Positions 7,842 to 17,111 are shown, numbered from the stretch's first letter. The stretch is 50,086 bases of DNA from Bacillota bacterium (GCA_023396045.1 JAEWXD010000038.1:1-50086), one strand, 5' to 3'. Notes: a model not told the origin generated them from the sequence alone. Translations and numbers: made by a program.

Positions 7842-9146
7842 ATGGCTAAATTAAGAGTTATGCATTATATCAACCAATTCTTTGCTAACGTTGGTGGCGA
7901 AGAAATGGCACATATCGCTGCATACAAACAAGAAGGCGTTATTGGTCCTGGTCTTGCATTAAACGCAGCCTTGGGTCAAGAAGCAGAAATTGTTTCCACA
8001 ATCGTTTGCGGCGACTCATATTTTAACGAACATCTGGAAGAAGCTAAAAAAGTTATCTTAGGCTTTGTAGCAGAAGAAAAACCAGATCTATTTATCGCAG
8101 GCCCTGCATTTAACGCCGGTCGTTATGGTGTAGCTTGTGGTACTATCTGTGCAGAAGTACAAAAAATGGGTATTCCGGTAGTAACTGGTATGTATGTAGA
8201 AAACCCTGGCGCAGATATGTTTAAAAAGGAAGTTTATGTAATTTCCACCAAAAACAACGCAGCTGGTATGAGAGACGCCGCTCCAAAAATGGCAAAATTA
8301 GGTCTCAAACTTGCTAAAGGCGAAACAATTGGTGCATCTGCAGTAGAAGGTTATATGCCCAATGGCGTTCGTGTTAACTTCTTTGAAAGCGAACGTGGTG
8401 CTACCCGTGCCGTAAAAATGCTTGTTAACAAATTGGCAGGCCGTGAATTCGTAACAGAATATCCAATGCCAAGCTTTGACAGAGTAGATCCAATGCCTGC
8501 AGTAAAAGACATTACCAAGGCTAAAATTGCTATCGTTACCTCTGGTGGTATTGTTCCTAAAAACAACCCAGATAGAATTGAAAGCTCCAGTGCTTCTAAA
8601 TTCGGTAAATACGATATTGATGGTTTAGCTGACTTAACAGCAGAAACACACGAAACCGCTCACGGTGGTTACGATCCTACTTATGCCAATGCCGATTCTG
8701 ATAGAGTTATCCCGGTAGACGTTCTTCGTGCCTATGAAAAAGAAGGCAAAATCGGTGAACTATGCAGATACTTCTACTCCACAGTAGGTAACGGTACAGC
8801 AGTAGCTTCTGCACAAAAATTTGGTCGCGAAATCGCTAAGGATTTAATTGATCAAAACGTTTCCGCAGTTATACTCACCTCCACCTGAGGAACTTGCACT
8901 CGTTGCGGCGCAACGATTGTAAAAGAAATCGAAAGAGCAGGCTTGCCTGTTGTACACATGTGTACAGTAACACCTATTTCTCTAACTGTAGGTGCAAACC
9001 GTATTGTTCCAACCATCGCAATTCCTCACCCATTAGGTAACCCGGCATTGGATGCAGAAGAAGAGTACAAGATCCGTAAGCATTTGGTAGATAAAGCTCT
9101 AAACGCTTTAACTACTGAGGTAAGTGAGCAAACAATATTTGAATAA
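7842..9146 (+). CDS. grdB: Glycine reductase protein B, selenocysteine subunit GrdB
   Basis: 434-residue selenoprotein read through an in-frame TGA at 8886-8888 (Sec349). The reading frame before it (ending LTST) continues after it as GTCTRCGAT in the same frame and finishes with the usual GrdB C-terminus (MCTVTPIS, RIVPTIAIPHPLGNPAL). The Sec-x-x-Cys-x-x-Cys context is the family active site that attacks the Schiff-base-activated glycine and passes the carboxymethyl group to GrdA. GGAGG lies before the ATG. A hairpin just after the UGA is the likely SECIS. Confidence 0.96.
8886..8916 (+). promoter_or_regulatory. UGA-Sec codon and SECIS hairpin of grdB
   Basis: The TGA at 8886-8888 is followed 12 nt later by CGTTGC-GGC-GCAACG (8901-8915), a perfect 6-bp stem (7 bp with the flanking T-A pair) and a GGC loop. 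Position inside the ORF and loop distance (about 19 nt from the UGA) suit a bacterial SECIS read by SelB. Confidence 0.75.
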
Positions 9147-9163
9147 GGCGAAATGGTGATCAT

Positions 9164-10108
9164 ATGTCAGAAAAAATTTATGATGTAATCGTTTTAGGCG
9201 CAGGTCCTGCAGGTTTAACTGCAGGCCTGTACGCCGGCCGTAGCCGTCTTTCTTGCTTAATTATTGAAAAAGCACAAGACGGTGGCCAAATTTCTATTAC
9301 CGACGAAATAGAAAACTATCCTGGTAGCATGCTTGAAGAAGAATCAGGCCCATCCCTCATTGCCCGTATGACGGCACAAGCTGCTCATTTTGGTGCAGAA
9401 CGTGCTAAAGATACTATTATTGGTTTGGATTTATCCGAAAAAGTAAAAGTACTTATGGGCGAAAAGGCAACATACAAGGCACACACAGTCATTCTTGCCC
9501 CTGGTGCAAATCCAAGACCAATTGGTTGCCCTGGTGAAAAAGAACTTACCGGTAAAGGTGTAAGCTATTGTGCAACTTGTGATGGCTCCTTCTTTGAAGA
9601 TTTAGAAATCTATGTTATCGGTGGCGGTGACAGTGCAGTAGAAGAAGCGTTATATCTCACAAAGTTCGGTCGTAAAGTTACTATCGTTCATAGAAGAGAT
9701 GAATTGCGTGCTGCAAAATCCATCCAAGAAAAAGCATTTAAAAACGAGAAAATCGAATTTATGTGGAACTCTACCGTTGTAGAAGTACTTGGTGATGGTG
9801 TTGTAGAAGGTATGGTTGTTAAAAACACCCAAACCGGCGAATTAACTAAGGTTATGGCAGACGAAGAAGACGGTACATTTGGCTTGTTTGTATTCGTAGG
9901 TTTTGATCCAACCACCAAACTTTTTGAAGGTATGGTTGAAATGGAAAATGGCTACATCTTAACAGATGACAATATGAAAACCAACATCCCCGGTGTATTT
10001 GCCGCTGGCGACTGCCGTAAAAAGAGCTTGCGTCAAGTAGTTACAGCTTGTGCCGATGGCGCAATTGCAGCTATGCAAGCATTACACTATGTAGAAAACG
10101 AACTATAG
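9164..10108 (+). CDS. trxB: Thioredoxin reductase (NADPH, FAD)
   Basis: 314 aa flavoprotein that reduces thioredoxin. FAD-binding GAGPAGLTAGLYAGR lies near residue 12, the redox-active CATC at 136-139, the NADPH-binding GGGDSAVEEA near 153-162 and HRRDELRA near 176-183; the last argues for NADPH rather than ferredoxin as donor. GGTGAT precedes the ATG. It sits 17 bp after grdB in the same operon, and together with the next gene feeds electrons to the selenoprotein GrdA in each catalytic cycle. Confidence 0.95.
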   Translation: MSEKIYDVIVLGAGPAGLTAGLYAGRSRLSCLIIEKAQDGGQISITDEIENYPGSMLEEESGPSLIARMTAQAAHFGAERAKDTIIGLDLSEKVKVLMGEKATYKAHTVILAPGANPRPIGCPGEKELTGKGVSYCATCDGSFFEDLEIYVIGGGDSAVEEALYLTKFGRKVTIVHRRDELRAAKSIQEKAFKNEKIEFMWNSTVVEVLGDGVVEGMVVKNTQTGELTKVMADEEDGTFGLFVFVGFDPTTKLFEGMVEMENGYILTDDNMKTNIPGVFAAGDCRKKSLRQVVTACADGAIAAMQALHYVENEL

Positions 10109-10118
10109 GAGGCTCAAC

Positions 10119-10436
10119 ATGTTAGAAGTTAACAAAGATACTTTTCAAGCAGAAGTTAAAGAAGCAGAAGGTTATGTATATGTAGACTATTTTGGTGATG
10201 GTTGCGTACCTTGCCAAGCGTTGATGCCTTTTGTTCACAGCATGGCTGATAAATACGGCAGCCAAATGAAGTTCTGTAGCTTGAACACAACTAAAGCAAG
10301 AAGACTTGCTATTTCTGAAAAGGTTTTAGGTTTGCCGGTTATGGCTATCTATAAAGACGGTGTGAAAGTAAAAGAACTTGTAAAAGAAGAATGCACGGAA
10401 CAAAATATTGAAAATTTAATAAAAGAATTTATCTAA
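10119..10436 (+). CDS. trxA: Thioredoxin of the glycine reductase system
   Basis: 105 aa, one thioredoxin fold. The active site is GCVPC (Cys29 and Cys32) instead of the usual WCGPC, a variation known from thioredoxins encoded in glycine reductase clusters and suited to reducing the selenide-sulfide bond of GrdA. GLPVMAIYKDG is the conserved cis-proline region. It starts 10 bp after trxB behind AGGAGG. The promoter for grdA lies immediately downstream. Confidence 0.93.
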   Translation: MLEVNKDTFQAEVKEAEGYVYVDYFGDGCVPCQALMPFVHSMADKYGSQMKFCSLNTTKARRLAISEKVLGLPVMAIYKDGVKVKELVKEECTEQNIENLIKEFI

Positions 10437-10439
10437 ATA

Positions 10440-10448
10440 TGTTATAAT
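10440..10448 (+). promoter_or_regulatory. Internal extended -10 promoter before grdA
   Basis: TGT followed by TATAAT (10440-10448) sits between trxA and grdA. A 6-bp hairpin (TGGTAC/GTGCCA, 10454-10470) would lie at or near the 5' end of the transcript. With the terminator after grdA this would allow a short grdA-only mRNA. No convincing -35 was seen. Confidence 0.5.
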
Positions 10449-10495
10449 TGAAATGGTACTTATAGTGCCAAATATTAATAGGAGGAAAGACGATA

Positions 10496-10960
10496 ATGAG
10501 TGATATCAAGAATAAACATATCATTATCATCGGCGACCGCGACGGTATTCCTGGCCCAGCCATTGAGGAATGTGTCAAAGCTGTTGGTGGGCAAATTGAA
10601 TTTGCGTCCACAGAATGCTTTGTTTGAACATCTGCTGGCGCAATGGACTTAGAAAACCAACGCAGAGTAAAAGAAATCGCCGATAAATTTGGTAACGAAA
10701 ACGTTATGGTAATTTTAGGTGCTGCAGAAGGTGAAGCCTCTGGCTTAGCTGCAGAAACCGTTACAATCGGTGACCCAACTTTTGCGGGTCCATTGACAGG
10801 AGTTTCGTTGAAACTCAGTGTTTATCACATTTGTGAACCGGAAATTAAAGAACAAATCCCTGCAGATCTGTATGATGAACAGGTTGGCATGATGGAAATG
10901 GTTCTTGACGTAGATGATATTATTTCAGAAATGAATGCAGTAAGAAGTCAAATTTCCTAA
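10496..10960 (+). CDS. grdA: Glycine reductase protein A, selenoprotein GrdA
   Basis: 154-residue selenoprotein with an in-frame TGA at 10625-10627 (Sec44), in the invariant context ECFV-Sec-TSAGAMDLENQ. The frame continues to a stop at 10958-10960, and the length matches GrdA (about 158). ATG 10496 follows GGAGG. GrdA accepts a carboxymethyl group on selenium from protein B, releases ketene-like acetyl to protein C, and is then reduced by thioredoxin. The order trxB-trxA-grdA sits inside the operon here, between grdB and grdC. The gene has its own likely promoter and terminator. Confidence 0.96.
10625..10666 (+). promoter_or_regulatory. UGA-Sec codon and candidate SECIS of grdA
   Basis: Downstream of the TGA two foldings compete. 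One is a short hairpin at 10629-10645 (CAT-C-TGC with GCAATG, bulged C, TGGC loop). The other is longer, pairing TCTGC-TGG (10631-10638) with CCA-AC-GCAGA (10657-10666). Either could recruit SelB; I cannot decide between them by eye. Confidence 0.5.
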
Positions 10961-10969
10961 TGCCCAATT

Positions 10970-11010
10970 ATGCGTATAGTAGATTCTTACTACTATACGC
11001 ATTTATTTTT
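10970..11010 (+). terminator. Intrinsic terminator after grdA
   Basis: A perfect 13-bp stem (10970-10982 with 10990-11002) with a 7-nt loop is followed by TTATTTTT. It lies between grdA and grdC, inside an otherwise continuous operon, so it should act as a partial stop that makes grdA mRNA more abundant than the downstream genes. Confidence 0.85.
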
Positions 11011-11032
11011 AAAAAATTATTGGAGGTAATAC

Positions 11033-12565
11033 ATGAATACCGTAATTTTGTCTGCAAGCTATATGTTGGTACATGCACCAGATATGGTGATACACAACGG
11101 ATCGACCCAAACCACCGAAAGAATCGTAAACAAAGATTCTGAATATTTGAAACAACTTCCGGATCATTTAAGATCTTTTGAAGAATCTGTTCAATATTTA
11201 CCAAACCAATGCTACATTGGTAACATTCACCCGGATCAGCTTGCACAATACGATCAACCATGGCACGATAAGCCGCTTGCAACAGCTACTCGTTATGGTA
11301 AATTTGGTCAAATTATGCCGGAAGAAGAATTCTATTTGCTCATGCACGCTTGTGATGTGTTTGAAGTAGTAGTATTAGAAAAAGAATTCGTGGCACAATA
11401 CAAAGAACAATTTGCCCAAAACCCAATTATCAATGATTCAATCGTAGCTAGAATTAAAGAAGGTAAAGACCTCTCTGTAGTTCAAGACCTTGTAGAAAAA
11501 GAACACGGCGAAGGCTTATATTTCCACGATAAATTGGTTGGTGTTGTACAAAGAGGCCACGATGTAGACGTTAACTTATCTGCTCATGTATTACACGAAA
11601 ACATTGTATCCAAAGCAAGCTCTGTATTGGCATTACTACAACTTGTTAAAAATGCAAATATCGATCCTGACGAAGTAAACTATGTAATAGACTGTTCTGA
11701 AGAAGCTTGTGGTGACGTTAACCAACGTGGTGGCGGTAACTTTGCTAAAGCAGCAGCAGAAATTGCCGGTTTCTCTTCTACCACCGGTTCTGACTTGCGC
11801 GGTTTCTGTGCAGCTCCATGCCATGCAACCATCAACGGTGCATCTTTGGTAAAAGCCGGTACATATAAATATGTTGCTATTACAGCTGGTGGCTGTACAG
11901 CAAAATTGGGGATGAACGGTAAAGACCATGTTAAAAAAGGCTTGCCAATTATGGAAGATATGATTGGTGCATTTGCAATTTTACTTGGTCCTAACGATGG
12001 CGTTAGCCCAGAAATCAATTTGGAAGTTGTTGGTCGTCACACAGTAGGTACCGGTTCTGCTCCTCAAGCAGTTGTTAGTTCCTTGGTTGCAGATCCACTC
12101 GAAAGAGCTGGCCTTAAAATGACTGATATTGATAAATATTCTGTAGAAATGCAAAACCCAGATATCACCAAACCAGCAGGTGCAGGTGATGTTCCAGTAG
12201 CTAACTTCAAAATGATTGCAGCTTTGGCAGTTACCAAAAAGCAAATTGAAAGAGCAGACATCAATGGCTTTATTGAAAAACATGGTATGGTTGGTTGGGC
12301 TCCTACACAAGGCCATATACCATCCGGCGTTCCTTATGTTGGCTTTGCTATTGACGATATCAAATCCGGCAAAATAAACAAAGCAGTGGTTGTTGGTAAA
12401 GGTAGCTTATTCCTTGGCAGAATGACCAACTTGTTTGACGGTGTATCTTTCCTTATTCAAGCAAACCAAGGTAAACAAGAAGAACAAAGCGTATCCGAAG
12501 AAAAAGTGAAGGAGCTTATCGCCAAAGCCATGCGTGATTTTGCCAATAGTCTTGGAGGTAATTAA
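11033..12565 (+). CDS. grdC: Glycine reductase protein C, beta subunit
   Basis: 510 aa, usual length for GrdC (about 512). It is related to ketoacyl-ACP synthase III; the CSEEACGD and GFCAAPCHATINGASLVKAG segments (about residues 220-275) carry the conserved cysteines. With GrdD it converts the acetyl group delivered by GrdA into acetyl phosphate, the energy-conserving product. GGAGGT precedes the ATG. It lies just behind the grdA terminator and is 1 bp from grdD. Confidence 0.93.
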   Translation: MNTVILSASYMLVHAPDMVIHNGSTQTTERIVNKDSEYLKQLPDHLRSFEESVQYLPNQCYIGNIHPDQLAQYDQPWHDKPLATATRYGKFGQIMPEEEFYLLMHACDVFEVVVLEKEFVAQYKEQFAQNPIINDSIVARIKEGKDLSVVQDLVEKEHGEGLYFHDKLVGVVQRGHDVDVNLSAHVLHENIVSKASSVLALLQLVKNANIDPDEVNYVIDCSEEACGDVNQRGGGNFAKAAAEIAGFSSTTGSDLRGFCAAPCHATINGASLVKAGTYKYVAITAGGCTAKLGMNGKDHVKKGLPIMEDMIGAFAILLGPNDGVSPEINLEVVGRHTVGTGSAPQAVVSSLVADPLERAGLKMTDIDKYSVEMQNPDITKPAGAGDVPVANFKMIAALAVTKKQIERADINGFIEKHGMVGWAPTQGHIPSGVPYVGFAIDDIKSGKINKAVVVGKGSLFLGRMTNLFDGVSFLIQANQGKQEEQSVSEEKVKELIAKAMRDFANSLGGN

Positions 12566-12566
12566 T

Positions 12567-13709
12567 ATGCCAGATATTAACAAAATTATCGCTTCTACCT
12601 TTAACCAAATTGCAAATGCATTAGAAACTGGCAAACTCAGTTCTAGTAATAAAATTGCAGTTACTGGTATCGGTAGCGAATTAGGCGAAGAAAATGTTTT
12701 CCGTGGTGCGGAAATTGCCGCCAAACAAGGCATTTCTGTTGTGTACATTGGCTCTATGCAATCCAAAATTATGGAATGCAAACAAGCTACTTGTGAAGCT
12801 GATGTGCATACCATTATGAACGAACTCTTAAAAAATAAAGAAGTGCAAGGCGCTGTAACCATGCACTATCCTTTCCCAATTGGTGTTAGTACCGTTGGTA
12901 AATTAAATGCTGTTGGTACTGGTATGCCTTTCTATATGGCAACCACCACTGGCACTACTGCAACCAATCGTGTAGAAGCCATGGTTAAAAATACCATTTG
13001 CGGTATTGTTGCTGCAAAAGCAAGCGGTTTAACAAATCCCACTGTCGGTATTATGAATATCGATGGTGCTCGTGCTACCGAAGGTATTTTGAAAAAATTA
13101 AATGAGAACGGTTATCCTATCACTATGGCAACCAGTATGCGTGCCGATGGTGGTTCCGTATTGCGTGGCAACGACATTTTAAACGGCTCTGCTGATATTG
13201 TTGTATGCGATTCCTTAACCGGTAACCTTTTTATGAAAACCTTAAGTGCTTACACAACCGCTGGTAAATATGAAGTTGCTGGCTTTGGCTATGGACCCGG
13301 TATTGGCGAAGGCGTTACCGAACCTATTATGATTGTTTCCAGAGCTTCTGGCTCAATGGTAATTGCCGGTGCCATTTCTTATGCCAATGATTTATGCAAT
13401 GGCAACTTTGCAAAAGTTGTTGCAGAAGAATTTGCTAAAGCTAAAAAAGCCGGTTTAAATTCCTTGCTTGACGCAATTAAAGAACCAGCCCAGCAAGCCC
13501 CGGCTGTAAAAGCTCCTCCTAAGGAAGTTTGTACAGAAGAAGTTGCCGGTATTGATGTAATGGCTTTAGAAGATGCCGTACAAGCACTTTGGGCAGAAGG
13601 CATCTATGCAGAAAGTGGCATGGGTTGCACAGGTCCATTGATTATGATGGCAGAACATAATAAAGAAAAAGCAGTAGCCATTTTAACTGCAAAAGGCTAT
13701 ATGCAATAA
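12567..13709 (+). CDS. grdD: Glycine reductase protein C, alpha subunit
   Basis: 380 aa, PlsX-like fold (phosphate acyltransferase relatives). Cys354 in SGMGCTGPLIM near the C-terminus corresponds to the active-site Cys359 shown in Eubacterium acidaminophilum GrdD to carry the acetyl group before phosphorolysis. I chose ATG 12567, behind TTGGAGG, over an in-frame start that would overlap grdC. A proline/alanine-rich linker (about residues 311-328) separates the main domain from the C-terminal part with the cysteine. Confidence 0.93.
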   Translation: MPDINKIIASTFNQIANALETGKLSSSNKIAVTGIGSELGEENVFRGAEIAAKQGISVVYIGSMQSKIMECKQATCEADVHTIMNELLKNKEVQGAVTMHYPFPIGVSTVGKLNAVGTGMPFYMATTTGTTATNRVEAMVKNTICGIVAAKASGLTNPTVGIMNIDGARATEGILKKLNENGYPITMATSMRADGGSVLRGNDILNGSADIVVCDSLTGNLFMKTLSAYTTAGKYEVAGFGYGPGIGEGVTEPIMIVSRASGSMVIAGAISYANDLCNGNFAKVVAEEFAKAKKAGLNSLLDAIKEPAQQAPAVKAPPKEVCTEEVAGIDVMALEDAVQALWAEGIYAESGMGCTGPLIMMAEHNKEKAVAILTAKGYMQ

Positions 13710-13723
13710 TTTGGAGGAAGACT

Positions 13724-15079
13724 ATGCAAGAACTTTTAAAATCCATTCCCAAAATGGATGTTCTTTTGAGCAATGAAAAATTACAAGGTTTATATAACGT
13801 TGCAGATATTGCTCGTGAGCAATTATCTCATCTTCGCGAACAGATTTTAAATGGAAAACTGCATAGTCTTCCACCTGTTTCCACACTTGTGGAACAGGTT
13901 TTGGAAATATACCGTAAACAAAGCACAGCTTCTTTGCGCAGTGTTATCAATGCCACAGGTATTATTGTGCATACCAATTTAGGTAGATCTTGCCTTAGTG
14001 AAAGTGCTGCACAAGCCGTATACGATATTTCTAAAAGCTATTCCACATTGGAATATGATATAGATCATAAGTGCCGGGGTTCTCGTTTGGCACATATAGA
14101 ACAACAAATATTAAAATTAACCGGTGCAGAAGATGTGGCTGTGGTAAATAATAACGCATCTGCCGTATATTTAATGTTATCTGCTTTGGTAAAAAATACA
14201 GAAGTGGTTGTTTCTCGTGGCGAATTGGTGGAAATCGGTGGTTCTTTCCGTATTCCGGATATCATGGCAGAAAGTGGTGCTATTTTAAAAGAAGTAGGCA
14301 CAACCAACAAAACACACCCTTATGATTATGAACGTGCCATTAATGAAAATACTGGCGGTTTACTTGCTGTGCATACCAGTAACTATCGTGTTATCGGTTT
14401 TACAGAAAGCTTGGATAGGGCAGAACTGGTAAATATTGCCCGCGAGCACAATGTACTTGCGTTAGAAGATTTAGGCAGTGGTGCTGTGCATTCCTTAGCA
14501 GAATATGGTTTGTACGATGAGCCATGCGTTATGCAAAGTTTAAAAGCCGGTATGGATGTAATTACCATTTCTGGTGATAAGCTTTTGGGTGGACCACAAG
14601 CAGGTATTTTACTTGGTAAAAAAGAATATATTCAAAAAATTAAAAAACATCCTATGATGCGTGCTTTGCGTTGTGATAAAATGACACTTGCAGCATTGTA
14701 TGCCACTTTGCAAGAATATAACCAAGGTACACAGCTACAAAATATTCCAACTTTACGTATGCTTAGTGAAGATGCAAGCTGTGTTTTAAAACGCGCCAAA
14801 GATTTACGTGCAAAATGCAATGGCAATGTTGAAATTATTGAAACACAAGCCAAAGTTGGCGGCGGCTCTGCTCCGGAAAGTATTATAAAATCCTATGCTA
14901 TTACTATTCCAAACATTAACGCAGAATCATTAGAAAACCATTTGCGTAATTGGGAATTGCCCATCATTGCTCGTATTACAAATGATATGCTGATTATTGA
15001 CCTTAAAACGGTTTTTGAACAAGATATAGATATCATCGCGGCAGCACTCAATGCAGCTATGGAGAATATGTATGAATAA
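13724..15079 (+). CDS. selA: L-seryl-tRNA(Sec) selenium transferase
   Basis: 451 aa PLP enzyme that turns Ser-tRNA(Sec) into Sec-tRNA(Sec) using selenophosphate. The PLP-binding lysine is Lys286 in ITISGDKLLGGPQAG (codon at 14579). The N-terminal tRNA-binding helix region and the family motif VINATGIIVHTNLGRS (about residues 79-94) are present. It starts 14 bp after grdD behind TTGGAGG, so it is most likely cotranscribed with the two selenoproteins it serves, which is uncommon compared with a separate sel locus. Confidence 0.96.
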   Translation: MQELLKSIPKMDVLLSNEKLQGLYNVADIAREQLSHLREQILNGKLHSLPPVSTLVEQVLEIYRKQSTASLRSVINATGIIVHTNLGRSCLSESAAQAVYDISKSYSTLEYDIDHKCRGSRLAHIEQQILKLTGAEDVAVVNNNASAVYLMLSALVKNTEVVVSRGELVEIGGSFRIPDIMAESGAILKEVGTTNKTHPYDYERAINENTGGLLAVHTSNYRVIGFTESLDRAELVNIAREHNVLALEDLGSGAVHSLAEYGLYDEPCVMQSLKAGMDVITISGDKLLGGPQAGILLGKKEYIQKIKKHPMMRALRCDKMTLAALYATLQEYNQGTQLQNIPTLRMLSEDASCVLKRAKDLRAKCNGNVEIIETQAKVGGGSAPESIIKSYAITIPNINAESLENHLRNWELPIIARITNDMLIIDLKTVFEQDIDIIAAALNAAMENMYE

Positions 15080-16970
15080 CGTAATTATTGGTACTGCAGG
15101 GCACGTAGATCACGGCAAAACCAGCCTTATCAATGCCCTAACAGGTATTAATACCGATAGATTAATTGAAGAAAAAAAACGAGGCATAACCATAGAACTT
15201 GGTTTTGCCTATTTGAATTTACCCAATGGTGAAAAAGCAGGTATTATTGATGTACCGGGTCACGAAAAATTTATAAAAAATATGCTTGCCGGTGCAGGTG
15301 GTGTAGACCTTGCTTTGCTTGTTGTTGCTGCAGACGAAGGCTTTATGCCTCAAACTAAAGAGCATTTGGACATCTTGAGCCTTTTACATATACAACGTGG
15401 TATTATTGTTATCACCAAATGTGATATGGTAGATCATGAATGGTTGGAAGAAGTATATAACGATATACGTGATAACGTAAAAGGTACTTTTTTAGAAAAA
15501 GCAGAAATTGTAGAAACCTCTGCAAGCACTATGCAAGGTATCGAAGAATTACGTAATAAACTATATGATTTGGTTCTCAATAGCCCCCAAAAACCGGTAC
15601 AAAAAACTTTTCGTTTGCCGGTAGACCGTGTATTTACCGTACAAGGTTTTGGCACTGTGGTTACCGGCACCTTAATCGAAGGGGAACTGCATCAAGACGC
15701 TCAAATAGAAATTTTTCCGGGGAAAATAGCTTCCAGAGTTCGTAACATTCAGGTGCATGGCGAAAGCGTAACAACAGCACATGCAGGGCAACGTGTGGCA
15801 GTGAATTTAGCCAATATTAAAAAAGATGAAATAGACCGTGGTTGTGTACTTGCAAGCCCCAATAGTATGGAAGATAGCTTTATGCTGGATACCAAACTTA
15901 CCATGATTCCAAATACAACAAGACAAGTGAAAAATGGCGACACTGTTCATTTTCACCATGGCTCCAATGTATTGCTTGCAAAAGTGGTATTGTTGAGTAA
16001 AGAAGCGTTGAACGCAGGTGAGAGCGATTATGCGCAAATTCGCTTAACCGAACCTCTTGCTTTAAAAGCACAAGATCGATTTGTAATTCGTTTTTATTCT
16101 CCGCTTGAAACCATTGGCGGTGGTGTAGTTATCAACCCCATGGCTAATAAATTAAAACGCAATAAAGAAGACGTAATCAAACGCTTGGAAATACAAGAAA
16201 GCGGTGATATACACAGCCAGATTTTAAGCTTAACAGACCATGCAAGTGGCAAAATCATTAGCTTTGCTCAATTGCATAAAAATCTAACCTGTGATAAAGA
16301 TGACCTTAAAGCTGCTTTAATAGATTTAGAAAATAATCAGCAAATCATTATTTGTGACGAAGAATATTATATTTCTTTGGATGGTATTGCGTATTATACA
16401 CAAAGACTGGAACAAAATATTTTACAATTTCAAACACAAAATAAGCTCTTGCCGGGTATGAAAAAACATGATGCCAGATTGCAATTGTTTGGAAATGTTA
16501 AGAACGCTGTATCTCTTACCATTATGGAAAAAGTTTTAGAAAACTCCATTTTTGTAGTAGAAGGTGAGGTATTGCATACCGAAGGTTTTGCCCCAAGCTT
16601 TACAGAACAACAGCAAAAAATTCGCACCCAATTATTAGACTTATATAAAAAAGCCGGAATAGAAGCACCGTTGGTGAGTGATATTTTGAAACAATATCCA
16701 AAACAAAAGGCAGATTACGAAGCAGTCATTACATCCCTTGTATTTGAAGGTGCCTTGGTGCAAATCAGCGGTGATTTTATGTTGGATCAACATAGTTACA
16801 ATGAAATTCTTCAAAAGGCAAAAAACACTTGGAGCAAGGAAGAAACCTTTACTTTGGCTCAGTTTAGAGATTTGATGCAAACATCTCGTAAATATGCATT
16901 ATTGCTTTTTGACTATTGGGATAGTAAAAAAATTACCAAGAAAATAGACGACTATCGTATTTGGTTGTAG
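15072..16970 (+). CDS. selB: Selenocysteine-specific elongation factor
   Basis: 632 aa. It overlaps the selA stop by 8 bp, with GGAG inside selA as ribosome site. The GTPase domain has G1 GHVDHGKT (residues 10-17), G3 DVPGHEKF (60-67) and G4 TKCD (115-118), followed by EF-Tu-like domains 2 and 3. The C-terminal 250 residues are the winged-helix repeats that bind SECIS RNA. It delivers Sec-tRNA(Sec) to UGA codons with a downstream hairpin. Length is close to the Moorella SelB (634). Confidence 0.96.
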   Translation: MNNVIIGTAGHVDHGKTSLINALTGINTDRLIEEKKRGITIELGFAYLNLPNGEKAGIIDVPGHEKFIKNMLAGAGGVDLALLVVAADEGFMPQTKEHLDILSLLHIQRGIIVITKCDMVDHEWLEEVYNDIRDNVKGTFLEKAEIVETSASTMQGIEELRNKLYDLVLNSPQKPVQKTFRLPVDRVFTVQGFGTVVTGTLIEGELHQDAQIEIFPGKIASRVRNIQVHGESVTTAHAGQRVAVNLANIKKDEIDRGCVLASPNSMEDSFMLDTKLTMIPNTTRQVKNGDTVHFHHGSNVLLAKVVLLSKEALNAGESDYAQIRLTEPLALKAQDRFVIRFYSPLETIGGGVVINPMANKLKRNKEDVIKRLEIQESGDIHSQILSLTDHASGKIISFAQLHKNLTCDKDDLKAALIDLENNQQIIICDEEYYISLDGIAYYTQRLEQNILQFQTQNKLLPGMKKHDARLQLFGNVKNAVSLTIMEKVLENSIFVVEGEVLHTEGFAPSFTEQQQKIRTQLLDLYKKAGIEAPLVSDILKQYPKQKADYEAVITSLVFEGALVQISGDFMLDQHSYNEILQKAKNTWSKEETFTLAQFRDLMQTSRKYALLLFDYWDSKKITKKIDDYRIWL

Positions 16971-16972
16971 TC

Positions 16973-17001
16973 TTTACAAACAGCAAAATCTATTATATAA
17001 T
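16973..17001 (+). promoter_or_regulatory. Promoter of tRNA-Sec
   Basis: TTTACA (16973-16978) and TATAAT (16996-17001) with a 17-bp spacer, 14 bp before the mature 5' end of selC and just after the selB stop. Confidence 0.75.
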
Positions 17002-17014
17002 AGGCTTTGCGCAT

Positions 17015-17111
17015 GGGAGCAGATGGGTGCTGGTGTGCCTCGCAGTCTTCAAAATTGTTGAGAGGGGTTAGTAGCTTCTTAGGTGGGTTCGATTCCCACA
17101 TGTTCCCGCCA
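17015..17111 (+). tRNA. selC: tRNA-Sec, anticodon TCA
   Basis: 97 nt including an encoded CCA. The acceptor arm pairs GGGAGCA with TGTTCCC. The anticodon loop CTTCAAA carries TCA at 17049-17051. A long variable arm follows (GAGAGG with CTTCTT), then a T-arm with stem GTGGG/CCCAC and loop TTCGATT. The long variable arm, UCA anticodon and position after selB identify it as the UGA-decoding tRNA. The eighth acceptor pair of bacterial tRNA-Sec looks like a G-A mismatch. Confidence 0.95.
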
